The notes below the pieces were generated by a model. It was not told where the DNA came from, ran no database searches, and was given only the letters and a program-made list of their open reading frames with translations. This document shows, one piece after another, positions 11,490-24,971 of a stretch of DNA of 64,000 bases. The DNA comes from Stenocarpella maydis (lineage: Eukaryota > Ascomycota > Sordariomycetes > Diaporthales > Diaporthaceae), in NCBI GenBank assembly GCA_002270565.1, contig NQMI01000101.1:62001-126000 (forward strand), read 5' to 3'. The translations under genes were made by a program, and so were the position numbers. Numbering within the stretch: position 1 is the first letter of the stretch; every line of letters begins with the position of its first letter.

Positions 11490-13467
11490 TTGCTCTCTGC
11501 TGCCCATGGCTCCCCCAATCAGTGGCCGCATGCATACTATGTACCTACAGTGCCATACAGTGCCTCTTCGCGTACCGTCGACCGAATATACTACCGCCAC
11601 TATACGTACAATACCACCTCCGGAGTACACTATCGTCCACTTGCGCCAGGAACTGGCAACGAGCCCAACCAGCCACCCACCCTCCAACACACAAGACACT
11701 AACTACACTACAGCACCTACGAAGTATCTTATCTGGCAGTCTGGCCGCCGTCTCTCGTCCTGGCGGCTGCTCCTAGGAACTGCCCTGCAACGCCCGGCTC
11801 CTTGAGCTGCCTTGGTTGAAAGCATCCGGCCGGCCAGGGGATGAGCAGAAATAACAGCAGGGGGAGGACTGGCCGACGACTGCCATGCTGCCATGCAAGC
11901 ACCAAGATGCAGGCCATGCAAAACCTGGAACGTCGAGCCCGAGACCCAGCAGGTTCACTGTACATACATTGGTAGCTAGCCGGCGGGGAGTGGCTGTGCG
12001 TGGGCCATCATCATTCACTCTTCTCCACCCAGGGAGCTCCAACCCGGGTTCCATTCGTTCCATGTTTCTGTTCTCTGCTTCCATGACTGACTACGTACTC
12101 TCGCTACACTAGTCTGTATTGTATCTCTTTTCTCCTGGCCCTCGCCCGCGCCCTCCTGACAAGGTTTGATGAGGGGCCTGGCTGTTCATTTGCACCATCA
12201 CACATACACCCGGTGCATGTCGACGATGCACTCACTGCACCACACCGTTAGTGTACATGCAGCAGTTGACAAAGCTGCGTCAGCCTTGCTGCTGCGTCTG
12301 GCCGTGCAGCAACGCGTCGTGCGTCCGTGGAAAGGGCAGCACATGCTTTCAACGTTGGACCGGACGAACTGCGAGTGCTGGCTGGGACCGCTCTAACCTG
12401 GGTATTGTAGTGTAGTAGTGTATGGAACGAACGAGTGAGAGTGATGGTGTGTCAGGGAGCGAACATGCCCTCGCGACGATGAAACGCGCTCGCCTGCCGC
12501 CTGCCGTCTGGGTCCCCAGTCCCTGCACGAGGCATTGAAGCAATCATATCGTATCCTTGCTGCCCTGCCAGGCTCACGATCGACAGACACAAGTCGAGGA
12601 CCAGGCGATCCATCCCGGCTGGCCAACCCGCCGGGGCCACGGACTGTGATCCCACGACCTAATAGCGAGCAACCGCTACTACACTGTACTGTAGCACATG
12701 TTACATGGAACACCAGAGAATGAACGGCTAGGACCACCATGGACCCCGTGCCAGCGGCCCGTCGACCAGCCGCCACCGCCGGACCAGGTGAAGCGTCCAG
12801 GCTGTCAGGACCGTCAGGACTGTGTGGGCACTCGCTATTCAACTCATTCTGCACATGGGTGCTGCTCGGGATGTAGCGGTAGGCTAGAAGTGCTAGGCCA
12901 ACAGACTATTTCGTTCGCAGCACAGGGTACGGCCGGCGATTGCGCCAGGCCGGCGGTCTCAATTTGCCACTGCAGGCTTCCTCCTCGCCCGACCGACGGA
13001 GTACTGTGTAGCAGCCCGCGTGGGCCGTGTCTTGCAGACTGCTCCGTATCGCTGGATAGCCGTATAGTAGCACGCAGATCGACAGATTGACCGATGAGCC
13101 TCAGTTGGCCGGCTGCCACCCGTCCAGGCCGTTTCATGGTTGGCTGGTTAGATGTTAGCTCGGCTGCTCGTTTAGTGTATACCGGTGTAGACAGACGGAC
13201 TCGAGTCGACGTAATGTGCTGTCGGCCGATGCCAAATGGTTGGATGGCGGGCAGACATGGCAGATTGGCCAGAATTAGCTGCCCGAATCTCGCGGCCTGT
13301 TGATCGAGTTTCGCCACAAAGGAGCTGGCCCCCCTCCCATTTTACCCCTGACGCCTGCGCTGCCGGACACCCAACTCCCAATTGACCGAGCCAGTCTAGC
13401 CCGGTTAGGATGGGCCAGGAGCACATGCAGGCGAGCTCGTAATGGATGGATGAATGCGATGGACACG

Positions 13468-13505
13468 CAGACGCGCACACACGCACACATACACGCACGC
13501 ACACA
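13468..13505. repeat. Imperfect CA/ACGC microsatellite
   Basis: Alternating CA and CG dinucleotides with a few interruptions, in the FKS1-GCNA intergenic region. No coding role is seen. Confidence 0.7.
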
Positions 13506-15683
13506 AAGAAGCCACACCCGAAGCGGCGGCAGCCTGCAACAGACGCTATCGCGCGCATTGGGCCGGCCTTGCTCTATTGTCTGGTGGGGTCCCGAAAAAA
13601 GAAACCGAGAGAAGGGAGGGCGAGGGAAAGGCATCGCTTGAGAAAATAAAACGACGATCTCTTATCAGGTATACGGAGTATACAACGCTCAACGTCATAA
13701 TGAGCAGTGTGCACGGCACTTCGACTTCATGATCAATAAAATGAGCTGTGGCCCGCAAAAACCAAACACCACGAAAAGACCACAAATCATCTCCCGGAGA
13801 CCAATTAGGCGGAGGGAATTGGGATCCCGCACTATCCATGATCCTGCAGGCACACACACACACTACTGAGTAGTACAGTACATACTGCGTTACATAGCCT
13901 CGTCGTATATTGCTCGACTATCACCACACACACACCATAGATAGAGTTCATGCAGAAGCCAATACGAAGCCCGCCGGACGGCGTCAGTATCGGCTTACCA
14001 ACCCCCCCCCACCCCCGGTTCTCTCCCAGAAATTTGTATGTGCCAGGTGGCCCATCTCCCATGCAGCCATGTTCAGGAGCAACCGTCGCATGGGGCCCTT
14101 TTTAGATCAAAGCCAGGGTTGCAGGGATCCCGAGCGGCGTCATCGTCGTCCTATGGGCCCTGGCACTGTGTTCCCGTCCATGTAATTCCCGGCACTTCCG
14201 TCCCTCCTGCACGGCTCATTGGCGCTGGCTCGGGTTCAGGTGACGCCTCCCCAACGGCCCTCCCAGCCTACATGCACTACAGTCCGACAACAAGTGTAGC
14301 TCAGCAACCCACTGGGTTCAGCGGGTGATTGGGTCTGGACAGCCTCGCCTGCTCGCCCATGGCCGACGTGCTCTGTGTGTCGCCAGAAGCCGCCAGTCTT
14401 GGCCGCCACGCGCTCATATGCTGTGCTTGCTTGTATCCTGTGGCCCAGCGCTTCTCTATGCCCATCAAGTGCGCATGGAAGTCTGTCTAATGTATCTCCG
14501 TCACCACATCCAAGCAAGGAGTGGCTAATAGATATATATATGTATATACTGTACATAGATGGCCAGGGCACAGAATGCCGAGTCTCGCAGTAGTCCGAGC
14601 GGGCAGCGCCTCGGCGCTACCACCTGCTACACGCCTCACGGCCCAACGCCGCAAAGTAGTAGATGATTCGTCCCAGGTCATGAAATTGGCTTGGGGTTAT
14701 GACAAACATACACCGACGCACTGGGGCCTGCCAGACATTACTCCATAATAGCAGTGTGTCGATGGTAGGAATGGCAGTTGCCTCTCTGACGAGGTCGAAT
14801 AATAAGAGATCCCTCTGGCCCCATGACCACTAAAAGATTTCACATCCCATGGGTTGTGCACTGCCCTCTCATCATTCTCTTGCGTGTGCGCCGCTGTGTA
14901 TGATGGTATGTATGGTCTTTGCTGGCCATTTTCATGGCAATACAAGACAAATGTGCGACGGCTGTACAGCATTAGTCCCAGCTATAGGTGCTGTAACACA
15001 AGATTTGACGCCAAACCTGACGCGTGCCCGGCGATGTCTCGTTTCTTGCGCTGCCGTATCAAGAGCCTGCGCCTCAAGCAGACGTAACATGGCCTGGGTA
15101 ATACAGTTTCGTGGCGAGAAGAGGCGGTCGTGAAACAGTCCGGACCGCCGCGGATGCTTCCAAGGTCCTAAGGTCAAGTACTGTTCAATCATCAAGCCAG
15201 AATGGATGCATCCCTACGTGTGTGCACGCCCATCTCGTGCGCCCGTCAGGGTGGAGGACCGACCGGTTGGTGGTGGTCAGGCAAAAGTAGCACACCAAGA
15301 AACATCAGCCAGAACGATGGATTGCAAAGAGGCGAGCCGCACATATCATCCCTAACATGAAACTGGGAAGAGTGAGAAATAATGTCGGATTCATTGGCGT
15401 TTGAGCGAAGAGTCAAGGCCACACGGAACAAACCTATGTTTGGTGGTCCTGGCGCTATGTACGCAATTTCGGGGCGCCCGGTTGCGGCAGGCTGTTGCCC
15501 TGGAAACGAGTCTACATCACCCAAAATTGTTTTGTTCAGCAAGAATAATCATGCATGTATGCGTGCATAGAGCCTCTGCACTTACGTCGGCAAACTACAT
15601 CTGACAACGCGCACCCCGAAAGAAGGAGACAGCAAAAAACAGATCACCTCCGTTGCGACTCCAGCTTGGAAGGATTCGCAACC

Positions 15684-17617
15684 ATGGCCAGAGGCAGGCG
15701 CATTGTGATGGACTCGGACGACAACGACTTCTTCCCAGAACTGCAGGATCTGGGCAAGGACAGGAGCCGGAACAACAGCCAGGAAAGCAGCAGTCTTAGC
15801 CAATCAACGACACAGACAGAGGATTCTATGGTCAAAGGCACGGTCAGGCGGCGCAAGCTCGGAGCCCTTTCTGACGAGATGTTGCTCCGTCCCAAGATGG
15901 GAAGAACATCGTCGCGGACGATATTTGACGACGATGCGCAAGATCTTCCAAGGCCTCGACGTACCGAGCTCCGGATTGCCAAGCCGAAGCCAGTAGTGAA
16001 TAGTGTCGAGGCCGATCACTGTTCTGATACTGACTCGATGCATGAGGAGACGATCGTCGAGGACTTCTGTGACGACGACGGGTCCGACTTCGAGGCCAGC
16101 AGGCTCTCTGGGTCAGAGGAGAGCGACTTCTCAGACAATGAACCTCCACAGAGGTCTCCATCTAAGCCGAGGATTCCAGGGACCGAAACAAAGGGGAGGG
16201 ACAAGCCTGGGCGAGCGAGGCGTAGCCCTAGTCCAAGTGCGCAATTATTGTCGGAGGCGATTGAGGCACAAGAGCGGAACGATCTACGGCGGTCTGGCAG
16301 TGAGTGCGATAAAACTAAGGCCAGAGAGACATCCAAGAAGGCAAGCAAGTCAAGGGACATCACGCCATCAGACATCGCTAGGCCGCTCTCGAAAATGCAC
16401 ATGTGAGTTTGCCATTCTCCCTTCACGTTGTAGGTTGCTGACGACACACTGCTAGACATGACCTGGACTTACCTAGGTCCCAGGGGTTCCCATCAAGGAT
16501 CGAGCGACCAAAGACACCAACGTCTCCGCCTCCAGAGCCAAAGAGGTCGGGCCTGGTATCTCCAAGCAAGAAGATACCTCGCATACCAGCAACTCCCCAT
16601 CAGCCGAACGTGGAGACCTTTTGGGACCAGGACTTCATTGATGACTGGAACGACGAGCACTCGCCCAGGAAGCAGCTCTTCCTCCCTTCGGCCGGTGAGA
16701 GCCCGCCCAAGAGACAGAACAGCAGCCCCAGCAAGAGGGGCGGGCCCAGCGCGGTGGCCATCGCAAAGTCTGCCAAGAAGGCGTTTGAGCAATCCAAACA
16801 CGAGGTCGCCGACAAGTTCCTGCACGAGCTCGACGCGCAAATCACGGATGGCAAGATATCGGAGCTCGCAGCTGGGACAGGCGGGATCCGCATCGAGTGG
16901 ACCAACAAGCTGAACACGACGGCCGGGAGGGCCAACTGGAAGCGCGAGACGATCAAGCGCAAGGACGGCGACACGGGCGTCGTCACCTCGGTCTGGTGCA
17001 AGCACCACGCGTCGATCGAGCTGGCGGAGAAGGTCATTGACGACGAGGCCCGGCTGCTCAACGTCATCGCGCACGAGTTCTGCCACCTCGCCAACTTCAT
17101 GATCAGCGGCGTGACCAACAACCCGCACGGCAAGGAGTTCAAGGCCTGGGCGGCCAAGGTCACGCGCCGCTTCGGCGGGCGGGGCATCGAGGTGACCACC
17201 AAGCACAGCTACGACATCGACTTCAAGTACGTGTGGGAGTGCACGGCGTGCGGGCTCGAGTTCAAGCGCCACTCCAAGAGCATCCACACCGACCGGCACC
17301 GCTGCGGCGCGTGCAAGAGCGAGCTGCGGCAGACCAAGCCCGTGCCCAGGGCGAGGCCGGGCAAGGAGTCCGAGTACCAGAGGTTCATGAAGGAGCAGAT
17401 GAGGCTGATCAGGCAGGAGAACCCGGCGAGCCCCCAGAAGGACATCATGAAGATGGTTGCGACCCGGTGGTCTCAGAAGGACAAGGACACGGGCTCGGGA
17501 GATAAGAAGCCGACCCCGTCCTCGCAATGTAGCAATGACGGCAGCGGCAGCAAAGTTCGGAAGGTTGAGGGCGTCGCGCGGGCTCTGGACCAGCTGGTGC
17601 TGGTAGATCTGACTTGA
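15684..17617 (+). CDS. GCNA/SprT-like metalloprotease with acidic disordered N-terminus and HMG-like C-terminus
   Basis: Exons 15684-16402 and 16456-17617 (53-nt intron, GTGAGT donor, GCTGAC branch point) give 626 residues. Residues 1 to about 360 are acidic, Ser-rich and disordered. A SprT-like zinc peptidase domain follows: HEFCH at 446-450 supplies two His ligands and the catalytic Glu, and a third His sits near 464 (NNPHGKEF). Next come a C4 zinc ribbon (CTAC...CGAC) and an HMG-box-like helix region (SEYQRFMKEQ... VATRWSQ). This order, IDR-SprT-zinc ribbon-HMG, is that of animal GCNA, which resolves DNA-protein crosslinks. A role in crosslink repair is therefore inferred. The start has a good context (CAACCATGGC). 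Spartan and Wss1 are alternatives but lack this layout. Confidence 0.88.
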
Positions 17618-17974
17618 TCATCCAGCCTGGCCTCACGGGCAGGGCTTGATTCCATTTACCGCGTCCATCAGCGTACCCGGCGGTACCTTCTCGACGGCCC
17701 TGTCCATGCTTCCAGCGTACATATGCATATGACTATATGAGTTTCTACTGACATCTGGGTCAAGAGTACCCCTGCACTTGTGATGGCCTTGATGCTGTGC
17801 GCATTGCGCCGAGCGACACATCGTTTGGGGGCAGCAGTCCAATCATGTTCTCGTGGTGTATTCGTTTCAGGACAGTTTCCGCGCGCATATCCCAGCTTAT
17901 GCAGGAAGGGGTATCTCTCTCACTCTCGTTCTCATTCCGGATGCCTACTCCCTTTCTCTGGCTTCCTTGCTCTC
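17618..17974. other. Convergent 3' flank between the GCNA-like gene and MOG1
   Basis: About 360 bp between two stop codons. No gene is seen; it should contain both 3' UTRs. Confidence 0.6.
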
Positions 17975-18754
17975 CTAGATCTCATTGAACAGGTGCCAGT
18001 CGTTTACCTTGAACGTCTCCCAGATCCTGGCGGCATCCTCGACCGCAGCCCCGATCAGCTTGCCCTGCTTTCCGAGCTGCAGGTCTACCTCCTCGTCGTC
18101 GTACTCGCCCTTGATGTGTGGGACGTTAACCGTGATGAGTATGTCTGTCAGCTCCTTCTCGAGGCGCAAGAGCGTCAGGATGATGGCCGTGAAGTCCGGG
18201 GCACCGGACCTGCTGGACGGGTCGGGCGGCGGGGTCTGAGTGGCGATGAGGGTGTACGCAGGGATGTCTGGGCTGTGTATAACAGAAAGCGAGAGAAGAA
18301 ATGTTAGCTAACGATCGCGCGAGCTAAGAGCTGGGGAGGACCATGCGTGCGTGCACTTGGACGTACTCGAGCTTGGAGAAGGACGTCTCTGTCGAGTTCC
18401 ACACCTTGACAGTGTCGACATCGGTACCGACCAGCTCCTCTAGATGTGTGGTCAGGGCCTTGCCGTCGATCTCGGGCGAGCTGCCGGGCCCGCCAACGCG
18501 CTCAGTTATGTCGAAGATGATGCTCGTGAAACCGTCCTTGTCGATGAAGACCTCCTGGGCGTCGGGGACCTGGCGGAGTGTACTGTTGTCATTGTCAGCC
18601 AGCAGGCACTATGCCGGCATTTGCAGTGCTGGCCCAGCTGCGGCCCAGCCATGCGACGGACTCGCGCATACCTGACGTCGGCGAACTGCTCGGGCAGGTC
18701 GCATTCCAGAGCCCCGCCAAACAGCTTGGTACGTTTGTAGACAGTCTCGCCCAT
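17975..18754 (-). CDS. MOG1: Mog1, Ran GTPase-binding nuclear import factor
   Basis: Mog1 binds Ran and promotes nucleotide release, supporting nuclear protein import. Exons 18672-18754, 18367-18582 and 17975-18272 (introns 89 and 94 nt, donors GTATGC and GTACGT) give 198 residues, normal for the family. The opening KLFGGALECDLPEQFADVS followed by LRQVPDAQEVF is the Mog1 signature, joined exactly across intron 1 by phase-2 splicing. The C-terminus contains the expected long helix (AIILTLLRLEKELTDILITVN) and ends in WHLFNEI. The start is the only Met that precedes the signature. Confidence 0.93.
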
Positions 18755-19436
18755 GATGACTGGCTTTTCGGCTGCTGCTGGGTGAGCGCTTTTGTTGCTT
18801 CTGGGTGACCTAGGGTATGAGCAATATGTCCTGGTGAGAATGGCCTTGCATGTGTTGTGTGGGATTAGACAGAGGTGCAAGGCCGTTTCAAGGTCAGGCA
18901 AGGCGACTCAGCCCCTCCAAGACAGCAGCGGGGCTGGCGATGATGTAAGAGGTAGCCCAAGTGCCGTTGCCCGACGTGGTGACAAGAAGCTTCCACCATG
19001 CAAGTAAAATGGCAGAGACCTGTCGCACAAGTCTCAAAACAAAGTTTACCAAATGAAAAAAATCGGCAAAAGAAGCAAAAGAAACAAAAGTGGTTTAAGA
19101 GATGGCAAAATAATATTCGAATCTGGTGTCTCCAGATGAGAAGGTGCCAAAGATTGGTAGAATGGAATATGTTGGGTCGTCCCACGGTCACATCTGGTAA
19201 AAGGCAAGAGGTGAGTTCGCTGGGGAGATCCCATTCCGACTTGGATTGACTTCCCAGGGCTTATATCCTTGTGTATAATGGCCGACCGAGTGCCTAAGTT
19301 GATGTCGGACCCCTCACATCAACCTCGCCGATGCATCTCCGTTAGGATCCGGACCTTCTTTTACGATTCTAACCTGTCTCTCAAAATCCCACTTGTCTCC
19401 CTCCTCCATCAATTCTCCCGTAAAGCACGCGAGTCC
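18755..19436. other. Divergent promoter region, MOG1 / HIT hydrolase
   Basis: About 680 bp between two start codons facing away from each other. An A-rich block near 19050-19090 is visible; no gene or known RNA is seen. Confidence 0.55.
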
Positions 19437-20305
19437 ATGTCTAGCAGAATGGCCACCTGTATCTTCTGCAAGATCGTCAAGGGTGTGTGACGTCCTCGCA
19501 GCCCAATTGACATGGCATGGCCATCGCACGGCTCTTAGCTGCCCCCCAAGAAGAACCCTGATGGCTCACACCACGGCTCAATGCAGGCGAGATCCCCTCC
19601 TTCAAGCTCTTCGAGAGCGAGAAGACGCTGGCCTTCATGGACATCCAGCCCCTGAGCAAGGGTCATGCCGTGCGTTCACTTTCTCCGTTCGACCCGTTGC
19701 ACTCCTGATCCTTCTAACTCGGTCACTCACCCAACAGCTCGTCATCCCCAAGTTCCACGGTGAGAAGCTGGCCGACATCCCAGATGAGCACCTGACCGAG
19801 CTCCTGGTATGTGTCAACCCTCTGATGGCCCCTCTCCATTCTCAGCCTAATGGTATGGGTCAAACTAAACGACACTCGCGAAGCCCGTCGCGAAGAAGAT
19901 CGCCATCGCATCCGGCGCCAAGGACTACAACATCCTGCAGAACAACGGCAAGCTTGCCCACCAGGAGGTTGGACATGTAGGTGCCCTACCCTTTTACAAA
20001 AAGTCGTATGGCTACCCAGGTTGGCTAACATCGGTGCTGTTAGGTTCATGTTCACATGGTGAGCCCCCCCCATGGATTGGATGAGCTAACTCCGCCCTGC
20101 CCCCTTGCGCGGCAAAAGCGTCCAAACCGTGTCCCGTGGTGCTGGGAATGTCGGCTGGCCTAGATATCCTAGCTAACACGGTGCACGTCTGGTTTAGATC
20201 CCCAAGCCAAACGAGACTGAAGGTCTGGGCATCGGGTGGCCGATGCGGAAGCTAGAGATGGATGAGCTCAAGGCCCTTGCCGAGCAGATCAAGAGCAAGG
20301 TCTGA
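19437..20305 (+). CDS. HIT-family nucleotide hydrolase (Hnt1/HINT type)
   Basis: HINT-type enzymes hydrolyse nucleoside phosphoramidates such as AMP-lysine. Six exons are proposed: 19437-19482, 19587-19669, 19738-19806, 19884-19976, 20044-20058 and 20198-20305, giving 137 residues. The Cys pair CIFC lies near the N-terminus, and the HIT motif H97-V-H99-V-H101-M-I-P follows the expected order, with H99 the likely nucleophile. The fifth exon is only 15 nt and encodes VHVHM, the core of the active site, with phase-0 introns of 67 and 139 nt on either side. A second in-frame Met (19449, MATCIFCKIVKG) could equally be the start. The gene is convergent with the Sec14-like gene 200 bp downstream. 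Confidence 0.92.
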
Positions 20306-20505
20306 GAAGCTGGCTGGCAGGATGCGGTCGCGATATCCATTCATTACTCTATCGTCCATAGAACTTGTGCGCCTGGAATCCCAACACCTTTAAATGAGCA
20401 GCAGCGAACCAGGAATCTCTTTTTCGTCTTTCTCTCAGCAGTGTTGCGGCCGCTGGAGCCTCTATGTTTGATACTGCGTGATATATACGTCTATGTGCGT
20501 AATTA

Positions 20506-22412
<1,907 letters not shown>

Positions 22413-23623
22413 GGAAACAATTGCGATATAGACTAAGATATACTGTCCGAGAAGGCCCAGGAGGCGCAGTTCGGAGGATCCGAGTAGCTACCTATGTCAG
22501 ATGGCCGTCAGCACAAGAGCCCGAAGGGCGAGCAAGGAGCGAAGAAAAGGCCGGGGGCTGTGATGGCGACGGGTACGTCGGGATGGGGGAGGCAGATGCA
22601 ATGTGGGTGTGGGTGTAGGTGTAGGCGCAGATGTGTGCTCATGTGTAGACAGACGTACAACAATAGATGATGTACAGGCGGGCCAAGAAAATCGACGCAA
22701 GCTTCGGGCCAGATCCAGAGGGACCCGGAAATTGCGAATGCAGCGCACCACGTCGTGGATATTAGATACGCTAGGTGGGCAAGCGACCAAGGGCCCAGAT
22801 CTCGGTCTGAAGGATCCCAAGATGCGTTTGCTTGAGCATATGGCCGTCGCCGGTACCCGTATGGAGTTTTCGCATGCGGAGTGACCGGAGCAAAGCAGGG
22901 AGGAACGAAGGAAAGGACGGAGGCACGAGGCACGAGGCACGTGGGGGGAGGCGGGAACTAGGCAAGGCTGTGGAATTAGCCCCCGAGCACTCCGCGACGG
23001 GCTGAGGGTGTGTGTGTACGGCAGGATCAGGATGAGAGACCCTGAAGCTGGGGTGCCAGTCCAGCGAGTGAGTGAGCAAGTGAGCGAGTGAGTGAGTGAG
23101 TGATGCTGTCAGAGAGAGAAATTGGTCTCGTGCCGGGCCCTGAGCATCCTGGGCTGCCGGCGGGGTTGGCCAAGACTGGAAACCCGCAAGCCCACATCGC
23201 ACCTGTTGCTTGGAATGCTCATCGGAATGTAGAAATTGTGATGGGACTGGCTGGCTGGCTGGGAACCGACCAACCAAGCCCTATGGCCTGCCTGTCCTCT
23301 GCCTGCCTGCCTTGTCAGTCGGTTGTATTGTCCCAAGCAATGCACCCACCAACCTTGAGTCGCCGTTCCAGTGCGGGGGAGAAGAAGGACAGCCCTGTAC
23401 CCTGGCCCGTTCAAATGTTGTGCTGCTCTGCTTGTTTGTTGATAGCTGCCCCTCCAACCGCTCGGTCCAAAACACCCTTGCCCACACACAGCCAATTGCC
23501 CGAGTCGCGACAACAACGCGTCAGAGCCACAGCATCCAAGCAGCACAGGCCCGCACAGCCCAGTCGCACCAGACCCCAGGAATGCGACCACAGGGCAGAT
23601 GCAGTAAGGGCAATTCTTAAATC
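22413..23623. other. Divergent promoter region, Sec14-like / DAM1
   Basis: About 1.2 kb with no recognisable gene. It holds a GT-rich run near 22602-22630 (gtgtgggtgtaggtg) and the GAGT tandem repeat listed separately. Confidence 0.55.
23064..23104. repeat. GAGT tetranucleotide tandem repeat
   Basis: About ten copies of GAGT or one-base variants (GAGC, AAGT) in 40 bp, roughly 520 bp before the DAM1 ATG. Simple tandem repeat, likely variable between strains. Confidence 0.85.
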
Positions 23624-24398
23624 ATGTCACAGGACCGAAAGCGCTCGACATCGCGGACAAGGGTCTCGCGCCCAACAACACCGCTGCGGCCCTCATCTCG
23701 CTCCTCCTTTCGCGATTCAGCCAGGGCAAGCTCCAGCGGCGGGCCCTCATTCCCTCTCGATGCCCTCGAGCCCGCCTTTGCTGAGCTGTCCGACGCCATG
23801 GCCGACCTCGAGGCAAACATGATGCATTTCCAGCTCATGCATGAGAGCCTCGCCCGCTTCAGCGAGAGCTTTGCCAGCTTCATGTACGGTCTGAACATGA
23901 ACGCCTTCTGCGTTGACTATCCCGAGGTGCGCACCATCTGTCCATCTCCTCCTCTACCTCGGCCCCGGTCGCCACCTCTCTTGTCCCATGTGTCGAGGCA
24001 GCTCGCTAACACGCCAGCCAGGGCCCCATACCAGAGTCGTTCCGCAGGGCTAAGCAACAAGAGGAGCACCCGACAGTGCAGATGCCTGACACAAAGCCTG
24101 CAGGGGACCCCGAGGGCGAGACCACATTTATGTAATTGGCCTGATCCGCGCAATGACTTGGCCGCACCCCAAGCTGAATTATCTTGCTTCTAGGACCACA
24201 GATACCTCCTTCGTTGACAATCCACCATCATCAAGGACGGCCACCTCCAGGTTCCAAACCCCAGTCCCGAGGACGAGGACATCACGGGTGCCTGCGCCGT
24301 CTACCCGTGCCGGAAGCCAGACGAGAGGAGGCCGCGGTGGCACGCGTGGCACGCGGCCTAGTAGGCTCACGGCACCAAGGGCCAGAGGCATCAGATGA
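23624..24398 (+). CDS. DAM1: DASH complex subunit Dam1
   Basis: Dam1 is part of the fungal DASH ring that couples kinetochores to spindle microtubules. Exons 23624-23926, 24022-24131 and 24194-24398 (introns of 95 and 62 nt, donors GTGCGC and GTAATT) give 205 residues. The conserved helical core reads FAELSDAMADLEANMMHFQ... then FARFSESFASFMYGLNMNAF, the Dam1 signature. The N-terminus (Arg/Ser-rich) and the C-terminus (Arg/Thr/Gly-rich) are disordered and basic, consistent with microtubule binding and Ipl1/Aurora phosphorylation sites. The joint ETTFM-TTDTSFVDNPP across intron 2 fits the family. Stopping at the in-frame TAA of intron 2 would yield a shorter protein, but the conserved tail argues for splicing. 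Confidence 0.92.
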
Positions 24399-24675
24399 AG
24401 GACAGCACTTTTCAGCGCCGGAGCTCAGTTTATCATGACCAACCGCCACGGGCTCACCACTGTGTGATCCGTGCTGATGCCTTAGACCCAGGTGATATGC
24501 CCCACAGAGGCACAGGCAATTGAGGTTAAGCTTTGTTGGAACCGAGTAGCAAGTATGGGCTGGATTTTGAATGCGTTCTGGCTCACATCCGGCAACCGAC
24601 TGTTGCGCCAAATAGGACGACTTGAGACCAAGTGAGGCAAAGGTCCGAGGAGTCAAGCAACTACGCAGGTCTCTA

Positions 24676-24971
24676 ACGTACACTGTTCGCAATTTCAAAA
24701 CCCCCGTTACACCTACCCCCAAACCCCGATTTCTTTTCCCACTTACAATCAAACCTTCGACCCAATATACCCACCCAGAGGGCCACATAACACCCCAGAG
24801 CGGTATAATAACGCCCAGAGGGCGGGCGATGCATAGCGCCCAGCCAGAGTGCCCAATCAAAGGGAGGGACATGATGATTTGAAATATACTGCTTTATCAG
24901 CAGGGTTAAGAGTGCTATTTGGTCACGCCTAGGGTGGGTATAGTGATTTTGAATTTGCGAACAGTGTACGT
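24676..24971. mobile_element. MITE-like element with 25-bp terminal inverted repeats and TA target duplication
   Basis: The left end (24676-24700) begins ACGTACACTGTTCGCAA. The right end (24947-24971) is its reverse complement with 24 of 25 positions matching. The ends are flanked by TA on both sides (24674-24675 and 24972-24973), the target duplication typical of Tc1/mariner/pogo-type elements. Weaker similarity continues inward (C-rich, TACACC/TATACCC). The 296-bp body has no transposase frame. It contains four CCCAGAG-type subrepeats between about 24773 and 24860. It is most simply a non-autonomous, internally deleted element moved by a Tc1/mariner-class transposase elsewhere in the genome. 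Confidence 0.85.
24772..24862. repeat. CCCAGAG(G/C)G subrepeats inside the MITE-like element
   Basis: Four copies of a CCCAGAGGGC-like unit occur in about 90 bp: cccagagggc, cccagagcgg, cccagagggc and cccagccagagtgccc. Such subterminal repeats may bind transposase in autonomous relatives; that role is inference. Confidence 0.65.

Larger units (their letters stand above)
10411..15683. other. 5.3-kb gene-free region upstream of FKS1 and of the GCNA-like gene
   Basis: No exon with family similarity is found on either strand; the open frames are short, Arg/Pro-rich and overlap each other. The stretch holds a purine-rich tract next to FKS1, CA-type microsatellites near 11462-11489, 13470-13505 and 13852-13864, a TA-rich run at 14527-14550, and scattered TACGGAGTA-like motifs. 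It is a divergent promoter region and may carry FKS1 5' UTR introns, regulatory sites or noncoding transcripts that cannot be identified from sequence alone. Confidence 0.5.

Noticed and set aside
13600..15600. Possible small genes in the FKS1-GCNA spacer
   Set aside because: Frames are short, overlapping on both strands and lack splice-supported continuity or domains.
16493..17527. 344-codon antisense frame opposite the GCNA-like gene
   Set aside because: Arg/Leu/Val-rich shadow of a GC-rich exon; no motif, and the opposite strand carries the intact SprT domain.
23064..23104. GAGT array as a possible CRISPR or satellite
   Set aside because: Units are 4 bp with no spacers and cover only 40 bp; a simple microsatellite explains it.
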